From positions 1 through 64,000 of the forward strand of contig CALXLM010000012.1 of the NCBI GenBank assembly GCA_944389195.1: DNA of 64,000 bases. Direction: 5' to 3'. Below are positions 1-7,959 of this stretch, one piece after another. Below the pieces are notes generated by a model. It saw only the letters and a list, made by a program, of their open reading frames with translations. It made no database searches and was not told the origin of the DNA. The stretch's first letter is position 1, and each line of letters opens with the position of its first letter. Position numbers and translations under genes: made by a program. The DNA comes from an uncultured Opitutales bacterium (lineage in GTDB: Bacteria; Verrucomicrobiota; Verrucomicrobiia; Opitutales; Intestinicryptomonadaceae).

Positions 1-2
1 CG

Positions 3-443
3 AATGCGCAAAAAGCGTATGCCTATATGTATTTGGCAAGAATAAAGCTTAGAAGAAATCTTTTAAATGAGGCCATTTCATTATTGGACAAATCGGAAGA
101 ATATGCGAATTTATTTCCGTATAAGAGTGAATTATTGGCAGGCTATTTTTACAAAAATGGCAACGTTATAGAAAGCAAACGATATTATAAGGAGTTGATA
201 AAATGGATAGATAAGCGTATAGAAGAAGTTTCGTCTGGAAAATTTGACGTTGACACTTTGGAATTCATGAGCATGCGTTCGTATTCAGATAGAGGCTTTG
301 AAAGCGGCTACAAGGACATGTATAAACATTTAGAGAAACCCAAGGACTTTAGGGAACGTGTTTATATTAAATATTTAAGCGACAAGAAAGAATTGGCATT
401 GCGCAGAATTGGCGAGATGGGGAACCGTAATAAAGCGCAATAA
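3..443 (+). CDS. 5'-truncated TPR-like hypothetical protein, probably frameshifted at its 3' end
   Basis: The reading frame is already open at the left edge of the window, so the true start lies outside; the first internal ATG is at 27. The residues seen are largely helical with a tetratricopeptide-like pattern (AYMYLARIKLRRN, LLNEAISLLDKSEEYANL, then a second helical pair ending in YYKELIKWID). TPR-like folds usually mediate protein contacts, but no specific role can be named. The frame stops at TAA 441-443. A different frame directly downstream (442-540) reads as a good protein tail up to a stop 13 bases before the next start, which suggests a frameshift near 400-440. Part of the 3' end (252-363) is duplicated at 801-912. 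Composition is AT-rich, unlike the genes after 2.8 kb. Confidence 0.55.
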   Translation, partial: NAQKAYAYMYLARIKLRRNLLNEAISLLDKSEEYANLFPYKSELLAGYFYKNGNVIESKRYYKELIKWIDKRIEEVSSGKFDVDTLEFMSMRSYSDRGFESGYKDMYKHLEKPKDFRERVYIKYLSDKKELALRRIGEMGNRNKAQ

Positions 444-540
444 ACTGGAAACAACATTGGTATATGATTACATGAAAGATTCTTTGATAGATTCTTTGGA
501 ACGGATTGAGGAATCTAAAAAACAACAACAGCTCTTATAA
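442..540 (+). pseudogene. Out-of-frame C-terminal tail of the preceding gene
   Basis: In the frame +1 to the preceding gene, codons from 442 read K-LETTLVYDYMKDSLIDSL and then a charged, glutamine-rich end, stopping at TAA 538-540. The composition looks like real protein, and the stop sits just before the ribosome binding site and ATG (554) of the next gene, as expected for a native operon junction. The simplest reading is that this is the original C-terminus, separated by a small indel around 400-440. An alternative is a chance open frame. Part of it (447-462) is also present in the duplicated copy at 913-928. Confidence 0.4.
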
Positions 541-553
541 CTTGAGGCATTTT

Positions 554-799
554 ATGAGTAGAAGAACTTTTAAATTCTATTGCTATAATATAGTTGGCCT
601 AATAATAGGTATATTTATTTTTATCATCTCATGGATCTATATTTTGAAGTTTTTAACAAAATCTGAAATAGTTATTAATTTTTTAAATGAACAAATTAAG
701 AATCAGAGAATTATTGAAGATGTTATTTTTGTTTCATCGTCAATAATTCCAACATTTTTATTTGTAATGGTGATATTTTTATTCAGGAAAATAACTTAG
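554..799 (+). CDS. Small membrane protein with two predicted transmembrane segments
   Basis: An 81-residue protein of unknown function. ATG 554 is preferred over an upstream TTG (506) because a GAGG ribosome binding site (544-547) precedes it with normal spacing, and the upstream extension overlaps the tail of the previous gene. Two hydrophobic stretches are visible: roughly residues 9-33 (NIVGLIIGIFIFIISWIYIL region) and 58-78 (SSIIPTFLFVMVIFLF region), with a short charged segment between. It starts 13 bases after the previous stop, so the two may be cotranscribed. No family was recognised. Such small two-helix proteins are common next to fast-evolving accessory genes, but nothing here proves a toxin, immunity or phage role. 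Confidence 0.5.
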   Translation: MSRRTFKFYCYNIVGLIIGIFIFIISWIYILKFLTKSEIVINFLNEQIKNQRIIEDVIFVSSSIIPTFLFVMVIFLFRKIT

Positions 800-800
800 T

Positions 801-971
801 GACACTTTGGAATTCATGAATATGTGTTCCTATTCAGATAGAGGCTTTAAAAGCGACTACAAGGAAATGTATAAACATTCAGGGAAACCCAAGGACTTTA
901 GGGAACGTGTTTGGAAACAACATTGGTACGTAGAAAAAAACAGGCACACAGGCATAGGAGTAGTTAAATAG
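801..971 (+). pseudogene. Partial duplicate of the 3' end of the gene at 3-443
   Basis: Bases 801-912 match 252-363 without gaps and with about nine mismatches counted by eye (roughly 92% identity). Directly afterwards 913-928 matches 447-462 exactly, so the copy lacks the 83 bases between. The open frame continues to TAG 969-971, giving a product beginning at ATG 816 (MNMCSYSDRGFK...). The copy lacks the TPR-like N-terminal part and is best read as a decayed tandem duplicate, with the small membrane gene lying between the two copies. Confidence 0.75.
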
Positions 972-1002
972 GATTTCTCTACTATCGACAAGACGAGCTT
1001 TG

Positions 1003-1265
1003 GTGCGGATAGATGTAGGCAAATGGCTGATCCAAGGCATTATCGGTTATCTTGTTCTACATTTCAAGCATGTGAACCGGCATAAAAAAATACTCGTAAT
1101 GCTCAATGAAGCCAGAGATGATCCATATACTGAATCTATGAAAGTTGAAATTACTTCAGACAAGATATGTTAGCCAGAAATTATGCTGAAGAACATAATT
1201 ATGAATCAATATTCTATCCTTCAAATTTTATAGATGAGAATAAAGGGAATGGAGTTTGGGTGTGA
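1003..1265 (+). pseudogene. Frameshifted gene fragment upstream of the secreted hypothetical
   Basis: A frame from about 1003 (GTG) reads VRIDVGKWLIQGIIGYLVLH and continues through KKILVMLNEARDDPYTES to TAG 1171-1173. Around 1158 the coding sense jumps to another frame (RQDMLARNYAEEHNYESIFY) that ends in TGA 1263-1265. Joining the two frames gives one plausible protein of about 87 residues, so a single indel near 1150-1160 is likely. The final TGA overlaps the GTG start of the next gene (GTGA-type overlap at 1262-1265), as in translationally coupled gene pairs. Family unknown. Confidence 0.45.
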
Positions 1266-1876
1266 AAGCGTTATATAGGTTTTTTACATTTATTAGCTTG
1301 TCTGTTATAACGATACCAACAATGGCAAGCCTTAACAATGCAGATTTGTTAAGAAGGTATGAAAAAGAAATATTAGGTGTATGGGTTTCCGGAGATTCGA
1401 TGTATATAATTGTTCCTCAATATGTATTATATATACCGTCAAAAACCCCTAACGGTAAGGATGAATTGAAACCTGCTAAATACGCATATGCCATAACCAA
1501 CGAGCCATCAGGATATTATTTTAGATCCATGCGGTGGTATCGCATAGAGGGAGAAGGCAATAATATGTGTATGGATAATCGTAAATTTTTACTTCGTATA
1601 GGTCCCATAAAATTATTTTCGTATGATAGGGGAGGAGTGTTAAATAAAATTTCTAATATTGAAGCATTAAAACGATTGAAAGATTATAATCTTGATTTTG
1701 ATTATATTCGAAAATTACCGATTCAACCTCATCAGAACATACCAGAAACGGCTAAGAATTTTAATGAAATATCTCCCTCTCCAAAAAATCCAAAAGGTTT
1801 CTTGATAAATATAAAAGATAATTCTTTACCTGAGATTTTAGAGGAGTTTTTAAAGACTAAGCAAAAAATAAATTAA
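1262..1876 (+). CDS. Secreted hypothetical protein with N-terminal signal peptide
   Basis: A 204-residue protein of unknown function. GTG 1262 is chosen: it overlaps the stop of the upstream fragment, has GGAG at 1251-1254 at normal spacing, and gives a compact signal peptide (MKALYRFFTFISLSVITIPT, probable cleavage after TMA-S). A TTG at 1256 would be too close to the ribosome binding site. After the signal the protein has a mixed sheet-type region (LGVWVSGDSMYIIVPQYVLY) and one Cys (NNMCMDN), then a Lys/Asn-rich C-terminal third. The segment GVWVSGDSMYIIV followed by short strands resembles small lipocalin-like or immunity-type folds, but that is only an impression. The gene is AT-rich and sits among decayed genes. 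Confidence 0.55.
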   Translation: MKALYRFFTFISLSVITIPTMASLNNADLLRRYEKEILGVWVSGDSMYIIVPQYVLYIPSKTPNGKDELKPAKYAYAITNEPSGYYFRSMRWYRIEGEGNNMCMDNRKFLLRIGPIKLFSYDRGGVLNKISNIEALKRLKDYNLDFDYIRKLPIQPHQNIPETAKNFNEISPSPKNPKGFLINIKDNSLPEILEEFLKTKQKIN

Positions 1877-2752
1877 GGTTTAGTTTATACCGCGATTATA
1901 ATCATTAACGGAAAGTAATCAGCTTTTATTTTATGTTTAGCCATGTGCTAATTGTTATGCGCAAGTCATTGAGCTAATAACGGTTAAGACATTTTCCAAA
2001 AGAAAATTTTGCCTCATTACTTGCATTTTCTTGATTAGACATAATAAATATTATACGACAAATTTATATATTTTTATATACTATCTTATTTTTTAACCTT
2101 CCTTGATGGCAACTACCGCGCCATTACGGTCAACGTTCTTGGCAATTATCTCCGTCTCAATATATACGCGCGCCAAATTTCCTATTCTTTTATATATTTA
2201 ACCGCCTTGAATTAATAACTTGCTAATTGCGGCATGTGTGTCCAATTTTTGCGTTGTTTTTTTAATCTTTTCCGTTTGTGCATTTAAATTTACTCTTTTA
2301 TAGGCGGAAATCTCCCTACGCGTTAAAATTTAAAGCGGCGACTTGGCATTTTGCTTTAGTCGCATTAATATTCTTTCCGTTTAAAATCATTTAAATGCCG
2401 CAAGCGCTTTTTACTGGTTCCAATTACGGCATTCTTTGTCCAATGATCCTCAGGTTGGTAATTTTCCTCATTTTGTCTATCGAACGGTTTTTTAAGCGGA
2501 TTTATACTTTTGAATTTTAAATGCACAGTTACGTTTTGAATGTAAAATTTTTTACATGTGACATTTTTGGTAAATTTTATTTAATGTGAATATTCTGTAT
2601 TTTAGAAAAAATTCTCGAAGCATAATCGGATAAAGAAATTAAATAAAACAGCGTTTTTCCAAAATTTTAATTTGCAGTTAACGCTCTTTTAAATAATCAT
2701 AACTTATTTATAATGAATTACATATAAAATAAAAATATAATTCTATATTTAT
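1877..2752. other. AT-rich non-coding stretch with decayed sequence
   Basis: No intact gene was found on either strand here. The middle part (about 2093-2587) contains a decayed minus-strand gene, listed separately. The remainder is AT-rich with no convincing RNA gene, repeat array or terminator. The stretch ends at the sucC promoter. Confidence 0.6.
2093..2587 (-). pseudogene. Decayed minus-strand gene of unknown family
   Basis: On the minus strand three frames in succession read like real protein. The upstream part, about 2587-2381, ends in a stop after NAVIGTSKKRLRHLNDFKRK. The middle part reads ISAYKRVNLNAQTEKIKKTT then LDTHAAISKLLIQGG and a stop. After that same-frame stop come RIGNLARVYIETEIIAKNVD and RNGAVVAIKEG, with the final stop at 2093-2095. 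The residue mix and helical periodicity are protein-like, and only a few frameshifts and stops interrupt them. No family was recognised. The reading is by eye; an aligned intact homologue would be needed to confirm it. Confidence 0.4.
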
Positions 2753-2780
2753 TTGACATGGAATTGGACTGGGAGATAAT
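2753..2780 (+). promoter_or_regulatory. Sigma70-type promoter of sucCD
   Basis: TTGACA at 2753-2758 and GATAAT at 2775-2780 are separated by 16 bases, about 53 bases before the sucC ATG. This is a near-consensus housekeeping promoter in the right place and orientation. Confidence 0.65.
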
Positions 2781-2833
2781 CGTGTTTAGATGATTTTTTA
2801 ATCAAAAAAATTCTACAAAAGGTAGTTAAAAAA

Positions 2834-4027
2834 ATGAATATTCACGAATATCAGGCTAAAGAGTTGTTCAAAGAATTCGGCGTAGCCATACCCGCTGGGT
2901 GTGTCGCAAAATCCGCAAACGAATTCGATGCGGCTGTAGCGTCGCTTGGCGGGGACGTAATTGTCGTAAAGTCGCAGATCCACGCCGGAGGCAGAGGCAA
3001 AGGCGTTTTTGCGGACGGTTTTCAGGGGGGCGTTAAGCTCGTTAAACGCGATGAAGCGCCTTCGATTGCGGCAAAAATGCTCGGAAACACCCTAATAACA
3101 AAACAGACCGGCCCGGCGGGAAAAACAGTCGGGGCGATCCTGTTTACGGAAGCCAACGATATTCAAAAGGAATATTATTTGTCTATCTTAATGGACAGAG
3201 CTTCGGGAAAAGTCGCCATTGTAGCCTCGCTTGCCGGAGGCATGGATATCGAAAAAGTCGCTGAAGAAACCCCGGATCAGATTCTAACGATGCTTATAGA
3301 TCCCGATATCGGGCTTCAGTCTTTTCAGGTGCGCAAGCTCGGATTTTTCCTCGGTTTCGGCGCCAAGGAACTGATGAAACAATGGACGTCCATCATTAAG
3401 GGGCTTTACAGGCTGTTCTGGGAAAAAGACTGTTCAATGGTTGAGGTTAACCCTCTAATACTTACCGTTTCCGGCAAGATAATGGCGCTCGACGCCAAGG
3501 TTTCATTCGACGACAACGCCCTATTCCGCCACCCGGAGATCGAGGCGCTTAGGGATTTGCACGAAGAGGACCCGAAAGAAACGGAAGCGGGAAAATACGG
3601 CCTGAATTACATAGCCCTCGACGGCAATATCGCGTGCATGGTCAACGGCGCGGGTCTCGCCATGTCAACAATGGATATAATTAAGTTCTTCGGCGGCAAC
3701 CCCGCAAACTTTCTCGACGTGGGCGGAGGCGCCAACGAGGAGGCCATAACACAGGCCTTCAATATTCTGCTGAAAGACAAAAACGTAAAGGGAATACTCG
3801 TAAACATCTTCGGCGGAATCATGCGCTGCGACGTAATTGCAGCGGGCGTAATCGCGGCCGTTAAGAACGTCGGGCTCACCCTCCCCCTTGTCGTAAGGCT
3901 CGAAGGAACGAATGTCGAAAAGGGAAGGCAGATGCTTGCGGACAGCGGCATAAAACTTACAACTGCCGATTCCCTTGCAGACGCTGCGGAAAAAATCGTG
4001 AAAATCGTCGCGGCCGAAAACAAATAA
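2834..4027 (+). CDS. sucC: Succinyl-CoA ligase (ADP-forming), beta subunit
   Basis: Forms, with SucD, the enzyme that interconverts succinyl-CoA and succinate with substrate-level phosphorylation in the TCA cycle. The 397 residues match the family length (E. coli 388). Visible features: the N-terminal [12 protein letters not shown] opening typical of SucC, an ATP-grasp domain with [10 protein letters not shown] near residues 51-60, the metal-binding VEVNPLI segment near residue 204, and the C-terminal CoA-ligase domain with [12 protein letters not shown] and [14 protein letters not shown] weak AAAGGTAG ribosome binding site precedes ATG 2834. sucD follows 21 bases later, so the two are an operon with its own promoter and a terminator after sucD. 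Nothing unusual was seen. Confidence 0.97.
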   Translation: MNIHEYQAKELFKEFGVAIPAGCVAKSANEFDAAVASLGGDVIVVKSQIHAGGRGKGVFADGFQGGVKLVKRDEAPSIAAKMLGNTLITKQTGPAGKTVGAILFTEANDIQKEYYLSILMDRASGKVAIVASLAGGMDIEKVAEETPDQILTMLIDPDIGLQSFQVRKLGFFLGFGAKELMKQWTSIIKGLYRLFWEKDCSMVEVNPLILTVSGKIMALDAKVSFDDNALFRHPEIEALRDLHEEDPKETEAGKYGLNYIALDGNIACMVNGAGLAMSTMDIIKFFGGNPANFLDVGGGANEEAITQAFNILLKDKNVKGILVNIFGGIMRCDVIAAGVIAAVKNVGLTLPLVVRLEGTNVEKGRQMLADSGIKLTTADSLADAAEKIVKIVAAENK

Positions 4028-4048
4028 ACCCTTAACTTTCATACAAAA

Positions 4049-4933
4049 ATGAGCGTACTCGTAAATAAAGATACAAGAGTTGTCGTTAGCGGCATTACCG
4101 GCAATACGGGCGCATTCCACACCCGTCAATGCCTCGAATACGGCACAAACATCGTAGCTGGCGTCACCCCCGGAAAAGGCGGACAGATTTTTGACGAAAA
4201 AGTCCCCGTCTTCAACACGATAGCCGAATCGGTAAGCAAGGAAGGCGCAAATGCCTGTGTAATATACGTTCCGCCGCCTTTTGCTGCGGACTCGATTATG
4301 GAGGCGATAGACGCGCAGGTTCCTCTCATTATTTGCATTACCGAGGGAATCCCCGTTAAGGACATGGCTATTGTAAAATCGCGCCTGATGCAGAAAGGGT
4401 GCAAGTCGCGCCTTATAGGCCCGAATTGTCCCGGAATTATAACGCCCGGAGAATGCAAGATAGGAATCATGCCAGGCTATATACACAAACCCGGCACTGT
4501 AGGCGTTGTCAGCCGTTCGGGAACTTTGACTTACGAAGCTGTTTGGCAGCTAACATGCCTCGGATACGGGCAAAGCACCGTTATAGGAATCGGCGGAGAC
4601 CCGATTAACGGAACGAGCCACCTCGACGCCGTAAAAATGTTTAACGACGACCCGCAAACCGAAGCTATCGTTATGATTGGCGAAATCGGAGGCAACGGCG
4701 AACAAATCGCCGCCGAATGGCTAAAAGAAAACTGCAAAAAGCCCACGGCCGCATTTATCGCCGGACGCACAGCCCCCAAAGGCCGCAGAATGGGTCACGC
4801 GGGAGCGATTGTATCTGGCAAATCGGGCGGAGCCGAAGACAAAATAAACGCTCTTAAATCCGCGGGAATTGCAGTTGCTGAAACACCTTCTGTCATAGGA
4901 GAAACCCTTTTAAAACACTGGGGAAAAATCTAA
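4049..4933 (+). CDS. sucD: Succinyl-CoA ligase (ADP-forming), alpha subunit
   Basis: The 294-residue partner of SucC. It binds CoA through an N-terminal Rossmann domain ([20 protein letters not shown], from residue 11) and carries the catalytic phosphohistidine in the C-terminal domain. That histidine is visible as His250 in [12 protein letters not shown]. Other family signatures are [29 protein letters not shown] and [12 protein letters not shown]. Length matches E. coli SucD (289). It lies 21 bases behind sucC and is followed by a strong intrinsic terminator. Confidence 0.97.
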   Translation: MSVLVNKDTRVVVSGITGNTGAFHTRQCLEYGTNIVAGVTPGKGGQIFDEKVPVFNTIAESVSKEGANACVIYVPPPFAADSIMEAIDAQVPLIICITEGIPVKDMAIVKSRLMQKGCKSRLIGPNCPGIITPGECKIGIMPGYIHKPGTVGVVSRSGTLTYEAVWQLTCLGYGQSTVIGIGGDPINGTSHLDAVKMFNDDPQTEAIVMIGEIGGNGEQIAAEWLKENCKKPTAAFIAGRTAPKGRRMGHAGAIVSGKSGGAEDKINALKSAGIAVAETPSVIGETLLKHWGKI

Positions 4934-4968
4934 ACGAAAATTCCATTTAGGATTTTTGCAATTTTATG

Positions 4969-5003
4969 AAGGCGGTTCTGAATAATTTTAGAGCCGCCTT
5001 TTT
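4969..5003 (+). terminator. Intrinsic terminator after sucD
   Basis: AAGGCGGTTCT (4969-4979) pairs with AGAGCCGCCTT (4990-5000) around a 10-base loop and runs into a T tract. It lies 35 bases after the sucD stop. Confidence 0.85.
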
Positions 5004-5067
5004 GCTTTCTGCAGCTGCTTTCGGATTTTTATTGACAGCTTAACACAGCGATACCAAAAACAATAAA

Positions 5068-7620
5068 ATGATTACTCGCAGATTAAAATTTATACTTGTT
5101 ATAACGGTGGTATTTGTCGGTATTTTCGCAAAAGAATCGTTTTGCGCTAAAGAACCGGAAGATGAAAAAGTAAGGATCTTTGTTTTTTCCGACCAGTCCG
5201 TAGAGGCATGGAGAAAGCTGCAAATAGCCTATTTTGAAGGCGGAACATGGAAGGCTTCCAAATGCAGGGTTCTGGTCAGCTTTTTCGGAGACAGGCGTCT
5301 ACGCACAAACCGCCAAATGACTTCCCCTTACCTATTTAAAGGCGCTGACGGATTATATCATTGCATATGGGCATTCGGTACTGGAAGAAATGAATTTGCC
5401 CATTCGAGCACTCCGAATTTTGTGGATTGGCGAAAACAGGACAACGCAATATTGGAAGAATCTGTCATTTTTAGAAATCCTGTTGTAAGATCTTCAGAAA
5501 ACAGCGCTTACAATATATACTTTAAAAGCGAAAACGACACATACTATCAAATTTCCACCCGCGATTTTAAAAATTACACTTCGCCCAAAAAAATAAGCAA
5601 ATCCGACTATCCAGATGAATATTCCGAATTGGAGGTTGAAGGCAAAAAACACACCGGCGTCTTTATGGATATGGACAAAGCCGACTTCGACAAGTTTATG
5701 GCCATTGAGCGTGATTGGCTAAAAAAAGCCGAAATAATGGCACAAACTCCCGAAAAACTTGAAAAAAGGCTGAAGAATAAAATAACCGGCAATCTCGTCT
5801 CCGAAAAAACAAAAAAAAGCATAAATCCAAAAATGATTGGAATATTTTACGAAGATATCCTTCGTGCGGCGGACGGCGGCTTATATCCCGAACTTTTACA
5901 AAACCGCGATTTTGAATATTCAGAGCTTGACAATCCGGATTTTTCTCCACTGACTGCTTGGAAAATTTCCGGCAGCGCCAAATATTCCATAAAAACCGAC
6001 GCCCCGCTTACCAAAAACAATCCCCACTACCTGCAAATTGATGCGGGCAACGGTTCTTCTTTAATAGTGGAAAACGAAGGTTGGAACGGCATATCGCTGA
6101 AGGCGGGAAAGACCTACGACTTTTCTTTGTTTGTAAAATCGGACGCTCCGGTTTCGATAAAAGTTGGCGTTGAAGCGCCCGGCGGCAAAATAGAATCCGA
6201 AGAGACAATCAACGCGGATTCGCGGACATGGGAAAAATATTCCGTTCCATTATTCGCAAAGAACGGCGTAAAGGGAGCGTCGTTAAAAGTGGAAATATCT
6301 GGAAATGGAAAAATAAGCCTGGACATGTTTTCACTTTACCCGCGCGATACATTTATGTGGCGCCAAAACGGCCTCAGAAAGGATATAGCGCGGCATTTGG
6401 CCGCTTTGAGGCCGAATTTTGTGCGTTTTCCCGGAGGCTGCCTCGTGCATTCCGACAGCCCGAAAAATTTTTACAGATGGCAGTACACAATTGGAAAGCT
6501 TGAAGATAGAAAGCCTTTGCCCAATGTTTGGAAATCCCATCAAACTTTTGGATTGGGATACGACGAATATTTCCAGTTTTGCGAGGACATAGGAGCAGAG
6601 CCCCTGCCTGTCGTATCTGCCGGAACATCATGCCAAGTCAAAGGCGGAGCTGCCATTCCAATGAAAGACATGCCGAAATATGTTCAGGAAGTGCTCGACT
6701 TGATAGAATGGGCAAACGGAGATCAGGAAACGACGCTCTGGGGAAAAACACGAGCCGAAGGCGGTCACCCAAAACCTTATAATCTGAAATATCTCGGTAT
6801 CGGAAATGAAGACGAACCGACCGCGGAGTTTAAAAAACGCTATCTCATGATTAAGGACGCCGTGAACAAAAAGTATCCCGACATAGTTGTAATCGGCAGT
6901 TCCGGTATTTTGGGTTGGGGGCAAGACTTCACCGAGGGATACAAACTTGTCCGCGATTCATGCACGCCCATCATCGACGAGCATTACTACGAATCACCAG
7001 AATGGTACATAGCGCATTGCGACTTTTACGACAACCGCGACAGAAACGGTCCGCAGATTTATCTCGGCGAATACGGTTTCATTTCAAAAAAGGGCAACAA
7101 TGTATATACCGCCTTGTGTTCCGCGCTCTATATTATGTCTCTGGAACGCAACGGGGATATTGTTAAAATGGTTTCGTACGCGCCTCTTATGGCGAACAAA
7201 AACCTAAAGGGAGCGAATCGCGTCATGATACAATTCGACAACGACGGCGTATATCCCATGCCCGAATATTACGTCCAAAAACTTTTCTTACATAATTCAG
7301 GCGATGAATATGTAAATTCAAAGCTGCAGATAAACAATCCGGAGACCGGCGTCGCTGAACGCATAGGCGCGTCTATCGTAAATCGCGGAGAGGAAACGAT
7401 ATTAAAAATCGTAAACATTCTGCCGGTAGAAACGGAACTCGAAATAGATGTGGGAAACATCGTAACCTCCAAGCGCCGCGTTCTAAAGACAGTTCTAAGC
7501 TGTAAAAGATACGACGATTTGCGGAGCGATATACGCGAGTCTAAAACGGAACTTTCCGGAAAATTCAAGGAGAAATTGCCGCCCTACTCTCTAACGATAT
7601 TGCGTTTCTTGAAAGATTAA
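5068..7620 (+). CDS. Secreted GH51-type alpha-L-arabinofuranosidase with N-terminal propeller-like extension
   Basis: Hydrolyses terminal alpha-L-arabinofuranosyl side chains, for example from arabinoxylan or arabinan, probably in the periplasm or outside the cell. Order of parts in the 850 residues: signal peptide (about 1-26, ending FCA-K); a segment up to about residue 180 with short blade-like repeats (LYHCIWAFGTGRNEFAHS, YNIYFKSENDTYYQISTRDF) resembling glycosidase beta-propellers; a charged linker; a GH51 N-terminal part (IGIFYEDI) into which a CBM4/9-like sandwich is inserted (about 290-425); then the (beta/alpha)8 barrel and C-terminal sheet domain. The acid/base Glu is E581 in GIGNEDE and the nucleophile E668 in YLGEYG. 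Typical single-domain GH51 enzymes are about 500 residues, so this one is long. It is followed by a converging gene. Confidence 0.9.
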   Translation: MITRRLKFILVITVVFVGIFAKESFCAKEPEDEKVRIFVFSDQSVEAWRKLQIAYFEGGTWKASKCRVLVSFFGDRRLRTNRQMTSPYLFKGADGLYHCIWAFGTGRNEFAHSSTPNFVDWRKQDNAILEESVIFRNPVVRSSENSAYNIYFKSENDTYYQISTRDFKNYTSPKKISKSDYPDEYSELEVEGKKHTGVFMDMDKADFDKFMAIERDWLKKAEIMAQTPEKLEKRLKNKITGNLVSEKTKKSINPKMIGIFYEDILRAADGGLYPELLQNRDFEYSELDNPDFSPLTAWKISGSAKYSIKTDAPLTKNNPHYLQIDAGNGSSLIVENEGWNGISLKAGKTYDFSLFVKSDAPVSIKVGVEAPGGKIESEETINADSRTWEKYSVPLFAKNGVKGASLKVEISGNGKISLDMFSLYPRDTFMWRQNGLRKDIARHLAALRPNFVRFPGGCLVHSDSPKNFYRWQYTIGKLEDRKPLPNVWKSHQTFGLGYDEYFQFCEDIGAEPLPVVSAGTSCQVKGGAAIPMKDMPKYVQEVLDLIEWANGDQETTLWGKTRAEGGHPKPYNLKYLGIGNEDEPTAEFKKRYLMIKDAVNKKYPDIVVIGSSGILGWGQDFTEGYKLVRDSCTPIIDEHYYESPEWYIAHCDFYDNRDRNGPQIYLGEYGFISKKGNNVYTALCSALYIMSLERNGDIVKMVSYAPLMANKNLKGANRVMIQFDNDGVYPMPEYYVQKLFLHNSGDEYVNSKLQINNPETGVAERIGASIVNRGEETILKIVNILPVETELEIDVGNIVTSKRRVLKTVLSCKRYDDLRSDIRESKTELSGKFKEKLPPYSLTILRFLKD

Positions 7621-7901
7621 AAGCCGGGACGGCATGCAAAAGTCCGGAAAATAGGCCTTTTAAAACACCGCCCGCAGATCCCTGCCGCTTGGGAATTTGC
7701 CGTTTTGCAAACCGGAACGGAAGAAATTGCATTGGGCGTTTCTTAAACGGCTTATGACCGTCTCTTTGCCGGAGGGATATTCCCGGCGGGAATGCGACGC
7801 AAAAGCACGCGCCGAACCGCGTCCTATGTTTCTTGCCGTGTTTTTTAATGTCCCCCGCCGGGCGGAAGTGGTATTTATTGCCTCCCCTCCACGCTTGAGA
7901 T
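7621..7901. other. Intergenic region between GH51 and a convergent PEP-CTERM gene
   Basis: About 280 bases without a convincing gene; short open frames on both strands lack ribosome binding sites and protein-like composition. No plus-strand terminator was recognised for the GH51 gene. The far end holds the minus-strand terminator listed next. Confidence 0.6.
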
Positions 7902-7937
7902 AAAAAACACGCCCGCACGGAAAATAGCGGGCGCGTT
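7902..7937 (-). terminator. Intrinsic terminator of the minus-strand PEP-CTERM gene
   Basis: CGCCCGC (7910-7916) pairs with GCGGGCG (7927-7933). Read on the minus strand, the hairpin is followed by a run of T (A run at 7902-7907). It lies about 25 bases beyond the stop of the gene at 7960. Confidence 0.75.
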
Positions 7938-7959
7938 TGAGAACATGCTATAAATACGC

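Noticed and set aside
1877-2752. tRNA or small RNA gene in the AT-rich gap
   Set aside because: No cloverleaf with a T-arm pattern or conserved hairpin followed by a T tract was found; the only signal is the decayed minus-strand gene.
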